Shown one piece after another: positions 44,165 through 50,942 of a stretch of DNA of 64,000 nucleotides. This stretch comes from Actinomycetota bacterium (lineage in GTDB: Bacteria > Actinomycetota > Thermoleophilia > Solirubrobacterales > Solirubrobacteraceae), in NCBI GenBank assembly GCA_009699245.1, contig WLOQ01000003.1, forward strand, positions 124,001 to 188,000, written 5' to 3'. Positions within the stretch are counted from its first letter, which is position 1. Each line of letters opens with the position of its first letter. The translations under genes and the position numbers were made by a program. The notes under the pieces were generated by a model. It searched no databases, was not told the DNA's origin, and saw only the letters and a list, made by a program, of their open reading frames with translations.

Positions 44165-44527
44165 TCAGTCGTCGAGGTCCACGTCGCCGGCCGCACGCGG
44201 ATCGTCGGAGCGTGGGGCTGCGTCGCCGGGGCGCTCGATGATCCCGAGGAGCTCACCGACGCGGCACACGAGCAGGCGTTCTTCGTCGACCTCGACCCAC
44301 ACGCCCGCTGACGCCGGGAAGACGACGTGGTCGCCGGGACCGACGGGCATGCTCAGGCCCTGAGCCTGCCACCAATCGACGCCTGGTCCGACATCGAGGA
44401 CGATGCCGTGTTGCGGCGGTGGCACGTGGTCGCCCGGCGGTACGAGCAGCCCAGACCGCCGTACGCGATCGGGGTCGAGCTCCTTGATGACGACACGATC
44501 GAAGAGGGGCCGCAGCTGGTCACGCAT
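44165..44527 (-). CDS. GroES-family co-chaperonin
   Basis: A 120-residue single-ring co-chaperonin subunit. LRPLFDRVVIKELDPDRVRRSGLL matches the first strand and mobile loop, and GDHVVFPASAGVWVEVDEERLLVCRVGELLGII matches the C-terminal half. The mobile-loop end (SGLLVPPGD) and a six-residue insertion around VDWWQAQGL make it longer than the usual 97 residues, and an acidic tail follows. No groEL is in the window, so it may be a second, specialised GroES. TATGCT ends eight bases before the ATG. The prophage remnant begins just upstream. Confidence 0.85.
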   Translation of the reverse strand: MRDQLRPLFDRVVIKELDPDRVRRSGLLVPPGDHVPPPQHGIVLDVGPGVDWWQAQGLSMPVGPGDHVVFPASAGVWVEVDEERLLVCRVGELLGIIERPGDAAPRSDDPRAAGDVDLDD

Positions 44528-44535
44528 GGACGCAG

Positions 44536-44541
44536 AGCATA
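44536..44541 (-). promoter_or_regulatory. -10-like box of the GroES-family gene
   Basis: TATGCT on the minus strand ends eight bases before the ATG at 44527. It lies 46 bases from the left direct repeat, so insertion left it in place but replaced the DNA further upstream. Confidence 0.45.
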
Positions 44542-44586
44542 CGAGCGCGGCGCAGCATCGCCCGATACCCTCGTTGGTTTACATAA

Positions 44587-44601
44587 CCGACATTATCGAG
44601 C
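44587..44601. repeat. Left 15-bp direct repeat (putative att core)
   Basis: CCGACATTATCGAGC, identical to 49154-49168. It lies between the GroES-family gene promoter and the integrase fragment's 3' end. Confidence 0.65.
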
Positions 44602-44622
44602 ATGTGGTTCATCACTGGTCTC

Positions 44623-45036
44623 CTAGGGTGTGTTTGCGGGGTATAGGGCAGGTAGTCCGAAGCCGAAGCCGGTGAAGCTCACCTGCAGCTCGTCGAGCGT
44701 CACGCGCGAGCTGTACGTGTCGATCGTCGTCTGGATCGAGGCGTGCCCGAGCGCGCTCTGCGTGGCGCGGTCTCCGGCGGTCCTAACGGCACGTGAGGCG
44801 AACGTGTGCCGGAAGGCGTGCGGCGTCAGGTGGAAGGGCAGCCCAGCGCGCACGCCGATCGCAGCAATCTGCCGTCCGAGCGTGAAGCGGCTGAGCATCG
44901 CGTACGGGCGGTCGGCCATCTCCTCGCCGAGCGGCGGGTTCACGCGCCGGCGGCTCGGGAGCACGTACTCCTCAAGGGCCACGAGCGTGCGGATCTGCGC
45001 GACAGAAACCGCAACCAGCGGTCGCAGATTCGCCAC
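44623..45036 (-). pseudogene. Tyrosine recombinase, C-terminal fragment
   Basis: The 137-residue frame covers only the end of a phage-type integrase: LTPHAFRHTFASRAV (His-x-x-Arg), SALGHASIQTTIDTY (His and the nucleophilic Tyr). The N-terminal DNA-binding domains and the first catalytic arginine are missing; the frame is closed by a stop directly upstream and no remainder is visible in the next 90 bases. The gene's 3' end points at the left direct repeat, as expected for an integrase beside its attachment site. It cannot be active as it stands. Confidence 0.85.
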
Positions 45037-45129
45037 CTATAGAGCCCTTTCGGGGTTGGGCCTGCGCTCGGCGAGTGCGGCGACGCTTCCAGATGGCGAG
45101 AAGCAGAGAGCTTCATCGCCAAGTACGGG

Positions 45130-45765
45130 TTAGCCCCCGACGTACCTTACGCTGAAGCCGTCGCTCGAAAAGGCACTCATGTAGAAGCTCTTCGCGCCGA
45201 CATTCATCTTCCACGGGCGAGGTAGGACGCCATTCCAGTCCCATTCGAGGAAGGAAGCGAACTCATTCGACGCAACCTTGCAGTTCAGCCCTGGAGTGTC
45301 ATGGCTTGCGAGCTTGATCGTGTAGCGACCGGCGGGAAGCTTCATCGCGCCGATGTGGTGATTGTGGAGCACGCGGAACGAGCCAGCGCAGGAAAGACCA
45401 CTTGGGGTCGGTGTCGGCGCAGGATCGCTGATAGGAGTTGCTTGGAAGTCGACCGTTGGGTTTGTGTGGAGCTTCGTGAAGCGGCGGCGCTTACGTGAGA
45501 GCAGCTTCACCGTCCAACCGCTCGGCACGTGCCCTGAGTTAAGGAACTGCTGGAAGTACTTGGTCGTCTGCGCACACCACATGCCACTGTTGACCATCTG
45601 GTAAGGGCCAGCGGGGAACGACACAGCGCTGATGTGATCGTTGTGCAGCACGCGGAATGATGGACAGCTAGCGGCGGCCTTGGCTGGCACGCTGCTAGCT
45701 GCGGCAGGCGCAGCCATTACGGCCACGATGGCGAGGGACGAGATCAGAGCAACTGATTTACGCAT
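45130..45765 (-). CDS. Secreted protein with internal duplication, unknown function
   Basis: A 211-residue exported protein with a signal peptide (SLAIVAVMAAPAAASSV). Two copies of a unit of about 75-80 residues follow, beginning FRVLHNDHISAVSFPAG and FRVLHNHHIGAMKLPAG. Each continues with a Y(Q/T)(M/I) strand, a conserved cysteine, an aromatic-rich FxxFL helix and a final basic or beta segment, joined by a Pro/Thr linker (DPAPTPTPSG). I do not recognise the family. The gene is visibly lower in GC than its surroundings: one 60-base stretch (45241-45300) has 33 G+C. It sits between the integrase fragment and the chimeric terminase, so it may be prophage cargo. Confidence 0.75.
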   Translation of the reverse strand: MRKSVALISSLAIVAVMAAPAAASSVPAKAAASCPSFRVLHNDHISAVSFPAGPYQMVNSGMWCAQTTKYFQQFLNSGHVPSGWTVKLLSRKRRRFTKLHTNPTVDFQATPISDPAPTPTPSGLSCAGSFRVLHNHHIGAMKLPAGRYTIKLASHDTPGLNCKVASNEFASFLEWDWNGVLPRPWKMNVGAKSFYMSAFSSDGFSVRYVGG

Positions 45766-45812
45766 TCCGTAAGAATCGCACAACACCCAGCCGAAATGCG
45801 CTGGTTCACGGA

Positions 45813-45941
45813 TCAGGCTGCCTGACCGGTGCCGATCGGGCAGCTGACGCCGGTGCCACCGAGGCCGCAGTAACCGTGTGGCACCTTGTGTAGGTACTGC
45901 TGGTGGTAATCCTCGGCGTAGTAAAACGGCCCGGCAGCGGC
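45813..45941 (-). pseudogene. msrA: msrA 3' fragment joined in frame to the terminase
   Basis: The last 42 codons of the chimeric frame read [16 protein letters not shown], then [15 protein letters not shown], the unmistakable C-terminus of peptide methionine sulfoxide reductase A, including its resolving-cysteine motifs. The N-terminal three quarters, with the catalytic GCFWG motif, are not found in the window. Confidence 0.88.
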
Positions 45942-46871
45942 GATGACGTCGGCACCTTCGGGGATCTCGTCGTCCGAGCGCAGCGACTCCCACAGCCCAG
46001 CGGGCAGCCAGGCGTCGCGCGTCTTGGTCCACATGTTGAGATGCAGGCGGCGGAAGGCGAGCTCGTCGACGGTCGGCGATGCGGACTGCGCAGCGAGCAC
46101 CTCGGGCGTGATCCACGAGGCGGGGTTGGCCAGCAGCCAGGCGTCGGCGCTCGTAGCCTGCTCCTCAAGGTCCAGGCCGTACCACCACATCAGGAAGCCC
46201 GAGGCCTCGTCGCGGGCGATCGTCAGGCCCGCCGAGCGCTCGACATGCTCAAGGCGCACGCCTGCGTCGAAGAGGCGACCGAGCACCGTGTTCTTGTCGT
46301 AGCCGGCGGTCGTGATCGCAAGGATCAGCGGCTGCTCGCGCGCGCCCGAGCCGGTGGTGAGCGCGTTCCAAAGCTCCTCCTGGCGCGGCGACTGAAAGCT
46401 GTGCAGCTCGTCGATGATTGCGGCGCTGATGTTGAGGCCGTGCTGCATCTTGCCGTCGGCGGCGATGCGCTTGATCGTTGAGTTCTCCGGCCCGTAAATG
46501 ACATAGCGCTGCGCGTCGAAGAGGTCCTCGAGGTCGGGGTTCGTCTCAACGAACGCGCGCGCCTGGTCGAATACGATCGCGGCCTGCTCGCGCGAGCCTG
46601 CGGCGATCACCACCTCGGCGCCCGGCTCGCCGTCAGCGGCGGCCATGTAGAGCGCGATGGCGGCGGCGAGTGTGCTCTTGCCGCACTTGCGCGGCAGTCC
46701 GCACAGCACGCGGGTGTAGACGCGCTTGCCGTTCGCGTCGAGCTTGAAGGCTTCGTCAAGGAAGTCGCGCTGGAACTGCTCGAGCACGAGCGGCTCGCCA
46801 GCCCATCGCCCTTTCGTGTGCCGGCAGAAGTGCTCGGCGAACTGGGCGACGTGCGGGCCTTGACTGCTCAT
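45813..46871 (-). pseudogene. Terminase large subunit truncated and fused to MsrA tail
   Basis: The 352-codon frame begins as a phage large terminase: [20 protein letters not shown], a Walker A-like GLPRKCGKS (58-66), Walker [11 protein letters not shown] and the coupling motif LILAITTAG. It reaches IPEGADV, where terminases continue into the nuclease domain with a GxDGS-type motif, and instead switches to an MsrA C-terminus. The packaging nuclease is therefore lost. The start overlaps the small terminase stop (ATGA), as in working phages. The reading frame is open across the join, so a chimeric protein could be made, but neither activity should survive. Confidence 0.85.
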
Positions 46872-47278
46872 GCGCCGTGCCGCCGCGGGCTCGGGCCGAT
46901 GCGCGACTCGATGCGCGACTGCATCGCCTGCGCTGCCATCACGTCGATGCCCAGGCCGACGCGGTCTTTCGGCGTCAGGCCGAACTTCGCCGACCACTTC
47001 ACGAACTCGGCCTGCGCCCTCTCGGCGACCTTGACCGCCGGGTGCGCGTAGACGTGGCCGTTCGGATGCTCAAGGAAGAGGCCGTCAGCTTCGATGCGCG
47101 CCTCGGCCTCACGCCAGCGGGCGATGACGAGGCTGAGGGCTTCGAGCGCGACCGAGTCGACGCGGCCCAGGATCGGCAGCTCGCTCAAGGCGTCGACGAT
47201 CTCAAGCCACGCGGCCTTCGCGCCCTTGGGCAACGAGGCGGGCGGCGCGACCGAGGTGCCAGCGGCGAGCTCGGTCAT
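46868..47278 (-). CDS. P27-family phage terminase small subunit
   Basis: The 136-residue protein fits the P27/Terminase_4 family: [16 protein letters not shown] near the N-terminus, a central helical region ([18 protein letters not shown]), [20 protein letters not shown] and a C-terminal [14 protein letters not shown]. It would recognise phage DNA for packaging. Upstream is the HNH gene and downstream the large terminase, overlapping by four bases, which is the standard order. It appears intact but has no functional partner left here. Confidence 0.88.
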   Translation of the reverse strand: MTELAAGTSVAPPASLPKGAKAAWLEIVDALSELPILGRVDSVALEALSLVIARWREAEARIEADGLFLEHPNGHVYAHPAVKVAERAQAEFVKWSAKFGLTPKDRVGLGIDVMAAQAMQSRIESRIGPSPRRHGA

Positions 47279-47367
47279 GGCGATACCCCTCTCGTCGATC
47301 CGGCGCGTGCGAAGAGGGTGCTAACCCCCTGCGGCTGCCATCCCCCTCGCATCAGTACGTACCCCCC

Positions 47368-47748
47368 CTAACGCTTGCGCGTCGCGTTCTCGAGCGCGCC
47401 GTGGCACGACCGGCACATCGTCGTCAGGTTGTCCACGTGCAGCTCGAGCTCGGGGTGCGTCTTGCGTGCGAGCACGTGATGCACTGTGAGGTCGGCGCTC
47501 GTGCCGCAGCTCGTGCACACGCCGTCACGCTTGCGCGCTAGGTTGCGCGCCTTCTTCCATGCGGTCGAGCTGTAGAAGCCTTGAGCCGCAGCCCTTGCGG
47601 GGGTGGCACGCCGCGTGTGCTTGCGCGGTCGCGCGGCTTGACGCTTGACGTACGCTCGCCTGCAGGCGGGGCATCTGCCGAACGTGCGAATCGTTCGGTC
47701 ATCAGGGAATAGGACGTTGCAGTCCAGGCAGATGCGCGCTGTCGGCAT
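47368..47748 (-). CDS. Phage HNH endonuclease
   Basis: A 126-residue protein with an N-terminal zinc-finger-like pair (ICLDCN, RCPACR), a basic linker and the HNH fold: VCTSCG, the metal-binding HH in LTVHHVLARKTHPEL, the Asn in LHVDNLTTMC and RSCH. HNH enzymes next to terminase genes aid genome packaging cuts in HK97-like phages. It lies nine bases after the preceding small gene. The 89-base gap to the small terminase contains a run of seven C on the plus strand and no gene. Confidence 0.9.
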   Translation of the reverse strand: MPTARICLDCNVLFPDDRTIRTFGRCPACRRAYVKRQAARPRKHTRRATPARAAAQGFYSSTAWKKARNLARKRDGVCTSCGTSADLTVHHVLARKTHPELELHVDNLTTMCRSCHGALENATRKR

Positions 47749-47757
47749 CCGTCGCTC

Positions 47758-48021
47758 CTAGAGGGCGAGGTGGACGCCGGCGTCTGTGGCAAGTTGAGTG
47801 AGCTCGCGCTTGCAGCCGCGCGTGACGTGCACTGCGAAGAGCGCGCGGATCATCGCGTTCGGGTGCTCGGCCAGCGTGCGTGCTGCTGCGGTGAGCGGCA
47901 CGCTGCGGCAGATCACCGCCTCGCCGCCGTTCCAGATAGCCGGGAACGCGAGCGGGTAGAAGCCCTCGTCGCGGAAGTCCTCAAGGATCTCGTGCGGCTG
48001 CTTGTACGAGTAGATCATCAC
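47758..48021 (-). CDS. Small phage-region protein, unknown
   Basis: An 87-residue product (YSYKQPHEILEDFRDEGFYP) ending in CKRELTQLATDAGVHLAL. I do not recognise it. The C-terminal half has an alternating helix pattern (AARTLAEHPNAMIRALFAVH). GTG at 48021 overlaps the stop of the upstream gene (GTGA), and an ATG follows immediately, so it is translated with its neighbours in the pre-packaging region where phages keep small unknown genes. Confidence 0.55.
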   Translation of the reverse strand: MMIYSYKQPHEILEDFRDEGFYPLAFPAIWNGGEAVICRSVPLTAAARTLAEHPNAMIRALFAVHVTRGCKRELTQLATDAGVHLAL

Positions 48022-48257
48022 GGCCTCGGGGGATCGGCGGGGTGCAGGATCGTGAGCCGCTCGCGGCGCAGCGCCTCGACGACGCGGTCGAAGAGCGGGC
48101 GGTCGTGCGACTGCAGCGCTCGCAGCAGGACGATGGCCTCACGCTCGTCGAAGGTGATCGTCAGCGCGACTTTGAGCGTGTCGGTATCGAAGTCGACGAC
48201 GGCGGTGCCGTCCAGCTGATTCTTGAAGAACTGGCCGTACCAATAGCTAGTTGCCAT
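48018..48257 (-). CDS. Small phage-region protein with a structural-protein-like N-terminus
   Basis: A 79-residue product. The first 32 residues (YWYGQFFKNQLDGTAVVDFD and TDTLKVAL) resemble the start of a phage head/neck structural protein family known by phrases such as NALKG..DFDTDTIKVAL, but that family is normally longer. The rest (FDEREAIVLLRALQSHDRPL) is a charged helical region that does not continue the match. It may be a fusion of two remnants or a true small protein. Evidence is by resemblance only. Confidence 0.45.
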   Translation of the reverse strand: MATSYWYGQFFKNQLDGTAVVDFDTDTLKVALTITFDEREAIVLLRALQSHDRPLFDRVVEALRRERLTILHPADPPRP

Positions 48258-48682
48258 GAAGGGCTACGAGGAAGGGGTGGCGCGTGGCGCCCAGGAACGA
48301 CGAAGGCCCGCGACGATGGCGGGCCTGATCGCGGGCGTGCGACGCCCACAGCGTAGTCCTACAAAGGTAAAGAGTGCATCGGACGGAACCGCATACGTCT
48401 CTCACATCGTCAGCTGCGCATGCTCGCGTAGCGCCTGCGCTGCGTCCCACCACCACCGGCTCGGGCTCGCCCTCGCCGCTCTTTAGGCGTAGATCGCCCT
48501 TACGCGCCCCTATCCGCACTGCGCAGACCCTCGGCTCCAGCTCGCCCGAACGTAAGTCCATCCGGGCATGCCGCAACCAGCCCCTCTAACGGGCGAAGCG
48601 GCGGCTCGCTTCTGAGGAGATTGCCCTCACTCAGATCACCGTCCGCACGCGCCAGCGTGGCGCGCGTCTTACGTGCTGCGAA
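48258..48682. other. 425-base gap in the prophage remnant
   Basis: No convincing gene on either strand. It holds the hairpin at 48304-48326 and a locally AT-richer stretch around 48356-48375 that might carry a promoter for the minus-strand genes downstream, but no clear -35/-10 pair could be assigned. Confidence 0.5.
48304..48326. terminator. Phage-style hairpin terminator
   Basis: AGGCCCGC (48304-48311) and GCGGGCCT (48319-48326) form a perfect 8-bp stem with a seven-base loop. The AGGCCCGC...GCGGGCCT form is common in actinophage intergenic terminators. Confidence 0.55.
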
Positions 48683-48946
48683 CTACTGGGTGGGCGCCTG
48701 TGCGCCTTTGCGTGCGCGCTGCGGGTCGAGAGCGTCGAGCACCTTGCGCGGGGTTGCTCGGCCCTTGTCCTTGATCGTCACGCGCATCGCGCGCATCGCC
48801 ACTTCAAGGTCTCGTTCGGTCCAGGCGCTCAGCAGGTGCAGCGCCAGGCGAGCTTCAACCTGCGCGCCGGCGGGCTCACCGTCGTCGATGAACACGACGA
48901 TGCGCTGCAGGCAGCGGCGCACCTCGGGCAGCGTGAGGTCGCTCAC
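48683..48946 (-). CDS. Small phage-region protein, unknown
   Basis: An 87-residue charged helical product (LTLPEVRRCLQRIVVFIDDG; LSAWTERDLEVAMRAMRVTI) that I do not recognise. Its GTG overlaps the stop of the upstream 60-residue gene (GTGA), so the two are one unit. Its size and place suit a phage early or regulatory gene. Confidence 0.5.
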   Translation of the reverse strand: MSDLTLPEVRRCLQRIVVFIDDGEPAGAQVEARLALHLLSAWTERDLEVAMRAMRVTIKDKGRATPRKVLDALDPQRARKGAQAPTQ

Positions 48947-49125
48947 GCGGCGCTGCGCAGGACGACCGGCGCGGTCATTCCCGCGATCGCCTGCTGGATC
49001 TCGACGAGGTCGAAGGCGACCTCGCTCGCATCGTCGAGCGTCAGGACGACGCTCGGCCCGCGGCGCTCAAGGAGCACCGGCTCGGCCTCGGGTGAGTGCT
49101 CCGGGCGCCCTGATACGAGCGCCAT
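48943..49125 (-). CDS. Very small phage-region protein, unknown
   Basis: A 60-residue product with LLERRGPSVVLTLDDASEVA followed by FDLVEIQQAIAGM, suggesting a small beta-hairpin plus helix. It is the first gene inside the right direct repeat. The longer frame upstream runs across the repeat and antisense of nothing phage-like, so the internal ATG at 49125 is chosen. No family recognised. Confidence 0.45.
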   Translation of the reverse strand: MALVSGRPEHSPEAEPVLLERRGPSVVLTLDDASEVAFDLVEIQQAIAGMTAPVVLRSAA

Positions 49126-49153
49126 GAGCAGTGTCGGGCCATTGGTGCGCGAG

Positions 49154-49168
49154 CCGACATTATCGAGC
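49154..49168. repeat. Right 15-bp direct repeat (putative att core)
   Basis: CCGACATTATCGAGC, identical to 44587-44601; it lies 15 bases from the stop codon of the first SRPBCC gene. Confidence 0.65.
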
Positions 49169-49183
49169 GTTACTGCAAGCGAA

Positions 49184-49633
49184 CTACGAGCCGAGCAGCG
49201 CCCGCACGCCCGCAAGGCCCCCGCGGTACACCATGCCCACGAGGGCGTCGGCGACTTCAGCGGCTGCGGACGGGTCGACGCGATACGTCGCTGTCCACTC
49301 GGCGTACGTGCGGTCGCCGTCGGTGACCGGGAACAGCTTGATCGTGGCGACGTAGTCGCTGATCGGCGGCCACGCTGCTTCGAGGAGCGCGTACTTGATG
49401 ATGTGGTGCTGGTCGTCGAGTGCGAGCAGCTGCTCACGCGGCGTGTCGCCGTTGGCGCGCAGGACGCGGATGGCGCCGACGGCGTCGCCGGGCAGGCCGC
49501 CTTCGATCTCGCTCGACTCAAGGACGCTCAGCCATCGCGGCCAGTCGTTGAAGTCGCGCATGATTGCCCAGACCCGATCGACGGGCGCGTCGAGAATCGT
49601 GCTGTAGGCGACGGTCTCCCTGCTGGTAGTCAT
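49184..49633 (-). CDS. SRPBCC family protein, second of a tandem pair
   Basis: A 149-residue START-like protein: STILDAPVDRVWAIMRDFNDWPRW is the classic N-terminal strand and helices of the polyketide-cyclase-2 group, and EWTATYRVDP plus a long C-terminal helix complete the fold. It shares layout and many residues with the gene just upstream (APVDRVWAIMRDF against APVDAVWAVIRDF), so the two are paralogues. Its ATG overlaps the stop of that gene. Ligand unknown. The prophage remnant begins 15 bases beyond its stop. Confidence 0.8.
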   Translation of the reverse strand: MTTSRETVAYSTILDAPVDRVWAIMRDFNDWPRWLSVLESSEIEGGLPGDAVGAIRVLRANGDTPREQLLALDDQHHIIKYALLEAAWPPISDYVATIKLFPVTDGDRTYAEWTATYRVDPSAAAEVADALVGMVYRGGLAGVRALLGS

Positions 49634-50091
49634 GAGGCCTCCCGGCCGGTTGTCGCTGCAAGGCGAGCCCGCAGGCCCTCGAGCGCGGCCTCATACACGG
49701 CGCTGCCGACCGCGGCAGCCACCTGGTCGGCCTCGGCCGCGTCGGTGTCGAACGTGGCCGTCCAGTGGATGAACGCACAGTCGCCGTCGGTCACTCGGTG
49801 CAGGCTGATCTGCGCGAGGTAGTTGCGCACCGGCGGCCACACCGCCGTGTCCAGCGTGTACGTGATCACATGCGCGTCGTCATCGAGCCCAAGCAGCCGC
49901 TCGTGCGCGGCGCCGCCATTGAGGTCGCGCACGCTCTGCGGGCGATCCCCGCGACCATCGGCGAGGAGCACGTTGGACTCCACAGCCGGGAACCAACTCC
50001 AGTCGCCGAAGTCGCGGATCACGGCCCAGACGGCGTCGACGGGTGCGTCGACGACCGTGCTGCGCAGGACCGTTCGTGTCGCATCGCTCAT
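49630..50091 (-). CDS. SRPBCC family protein, first of a tandem pair
   Basis: A 153-residue START-like protein with STVVDAPVDAVWAVIRDFGD at the start, LLGLDDDAHVITYTLDTAVWP in the centre, IHWTATFDTD and a C-terminal helix. Relatives include many small proteins that bind hydrophobic or aromatic ligands. It leads the pair, with TAGGCT six bases before its ATG. The next gene on the other side is a divergent GFA-type gene 43 bases away. Confidence 0.8.
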   Translation of the reverse strand: MSDATRTVLRSTVVDAPVDAVWAVIRDFGDWSWFPAVESNVLLADGRGDRPQSVRDLNGGAAHERLLGLDDDAHVITYTLDTAVWPPVRNYLAQISLHRVTDGDCAFIHWTATFDTDAAEADQVAAAVGSAVYEAALEGLRARLAATTGREAS

Positions 50092-50097
50092 GTGGCG

Positions 50098-50103
50098 AGC
50101 CTA
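50098..50103 (-). promoter_or_regulatory. -10-like box of the SRPBCC pair
   Basis: TAGGCT on the minus strand ends six bases before the ATG at 50091. TTATAT at 50123-50128 on the plus strand is the probable counterpart for the divergent GFA gene, also six bases before its ATG. Confidence 0.5.
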
Positions 50104-50134
50104 CCCGTGTTGCACAGCGGTGTTATATGGACCG

Positions 50135-50569
50135 ATGGACTCGACCGTTGAACCCGCCCCACACCTGACCGGACGCTGCAATTGCGGTGCCGTCCAGTAT
50201 GAGATTACGGCCCCGCTGGTCTCTGCCGGCTACTGCCACTGCAAACGCTGTCAGCGGCGCAGCGGCGCCGGCGCGACGGCCAACGCCGTCGCCCAGCACG
50301 GCAGCGTGCACATCCTCGAGGGCGCTTCTGCCCTGGTCGCCTGGGACCCAGGCGACGGGACGTTCCTCAAGGAGTTCTGCGGCGTCTGCGGGTCGCATCT
50401 CTTCGCCCGCAACCCCCGCGATCCCTTCGACCGCAAGGTGCGCCTCGGCCCGCTCGACGGCGACCCGGGCGTGCGACCCGCCCGCCATTCATTCGCGGCG
50501 TACGCCCCCGCGTGGGAGCCCATCGCCGAGAATGGGCTCCCCCGCTTCGACGAGCGTCCGCCCGCCTGA
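50135..50569 (+). CDS. GFA/CENP-V-fold zinc protein
   Basis: A 144-residue protein of the glutathione-dependent formaldehyde-activating fold. Zinc-binding cysteines are in GRCNCGAVQYE, CHCKRCQRRSG and KEFCGVCGSHLF, in the order and spacing of the family. Most bacterial members are not proven to act on formaldehyde, so no substrate is assigned. Start ATG 50135 is supported by the TTATAT box; upstream in-frame sequence is antisense of the SRPBCC gene. Confidence 0.87.
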   Translation: MDSTVEPAPHLTGRCNCGAVQYEITAPLVSAGYCHCKRCQRRSGAGATANAVAQHGSVHILEGASALVAWDPGDGTFLKEFCGVCGSHLFARNPRDPFDRKVRLGPLDGDPGVRPARHSFAAYAPAWEPIAENGLPRFDERPPA

Positions 50570-50576
50570 CGGTGCG

Positions 50577-50942
50577 TCAGTGCGCGGCGAGGTGCACAGC
50601 CTCGATGTTGTTGCCGTCCGGATCGAGCGCAAACGCCGCGTAGTAGCCCGGGTGGTACTGCGGCCGCGGTCCGGGCGCCCCGTTGTCCACCCCACCGGCG
50701 GCGAGCGCCGCTGCGTGGAACGCGTCACAGGTGGCGTTGTCCGCTGCCGTGAACGCCACGTGCGCATCGCGCGTGGGCGTGCGCTCGACGAGGACGAGGA
50801 ACGGGCGTCCGGCCCCCATCAGGATCCGGTCGGGAAGCTCCATGAGCGTCGTGATGCCGAGCGGTGCGAGCGCCGCCTCATAGAAGGTGCGGCTGGCCGC
50901 AAGATCGCTCACTCCGAGCGACACATGGTCGAGGGCGCTCAC
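50577..50942 (-). CDS. VOC (glyoxalase/dioxygenase-fold) protein
   Basis: A 121-residue vicinal-oxygen-chelate protein: LDHVSLGVSDLAASRTFYEA is the first beta-alpha-beta module and FALDPDGNNIEAVHLA the last, containing the usual metal-ligand Glu. The His in DHVS and that Glu would bind the metal. The GTG start overlaps the P450 stop as GTGA, so the two are translated together, hinting that it acts on the P450 product or a toxic by-product. Its exact reaction is unknown. Confidence 0.82.
   Translation of the reverse strand: MSALDHVSLGVSDLAASRTFYEAALAPLGITTLMELPDRILMGAGRPFLVLVERTPTRDAHVAFTAADNATCDAFHAAALAAGGVDNGAPGPRPQYHPGYYAAFALDPDGNNIEAVHLAAH

Larger units (their letters stand above)
44587..49168. 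mobile_element. Decayed prophage bounded by 15-bp direct repeats
   Basis: About 4.6 kb between two copies of CCGACATTATCGAGC. Inside, all on the minus strand, are a tyrosine recombinase fragment next to the left repeat, a secreted protein, a truncated large terminase fused to an MsrA tail, a P27-type small terminase, an HNH endonuclease and four small genes. HNH-TerS-TerL is the usual start of a siphophage packaging module; portal, capsid and tail genes are absent. The repeats would be attL and attR. Every phage gene that is recognisable is either small or broken, so mobilisation is unlikely. Confidence 0.75.

Noticed and set aside
44623-45036. Functional integrase
   Set aside because: The N-terminal domains and the first catalytic arginine are missing and a stop closes the frame upstream.
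49155-49183. The right direct repeat as part of a gene or tRNA end
   Set aside because: No tRNA cloverleaf or coding frame fits; the repeat lies in a short non-coding gap.
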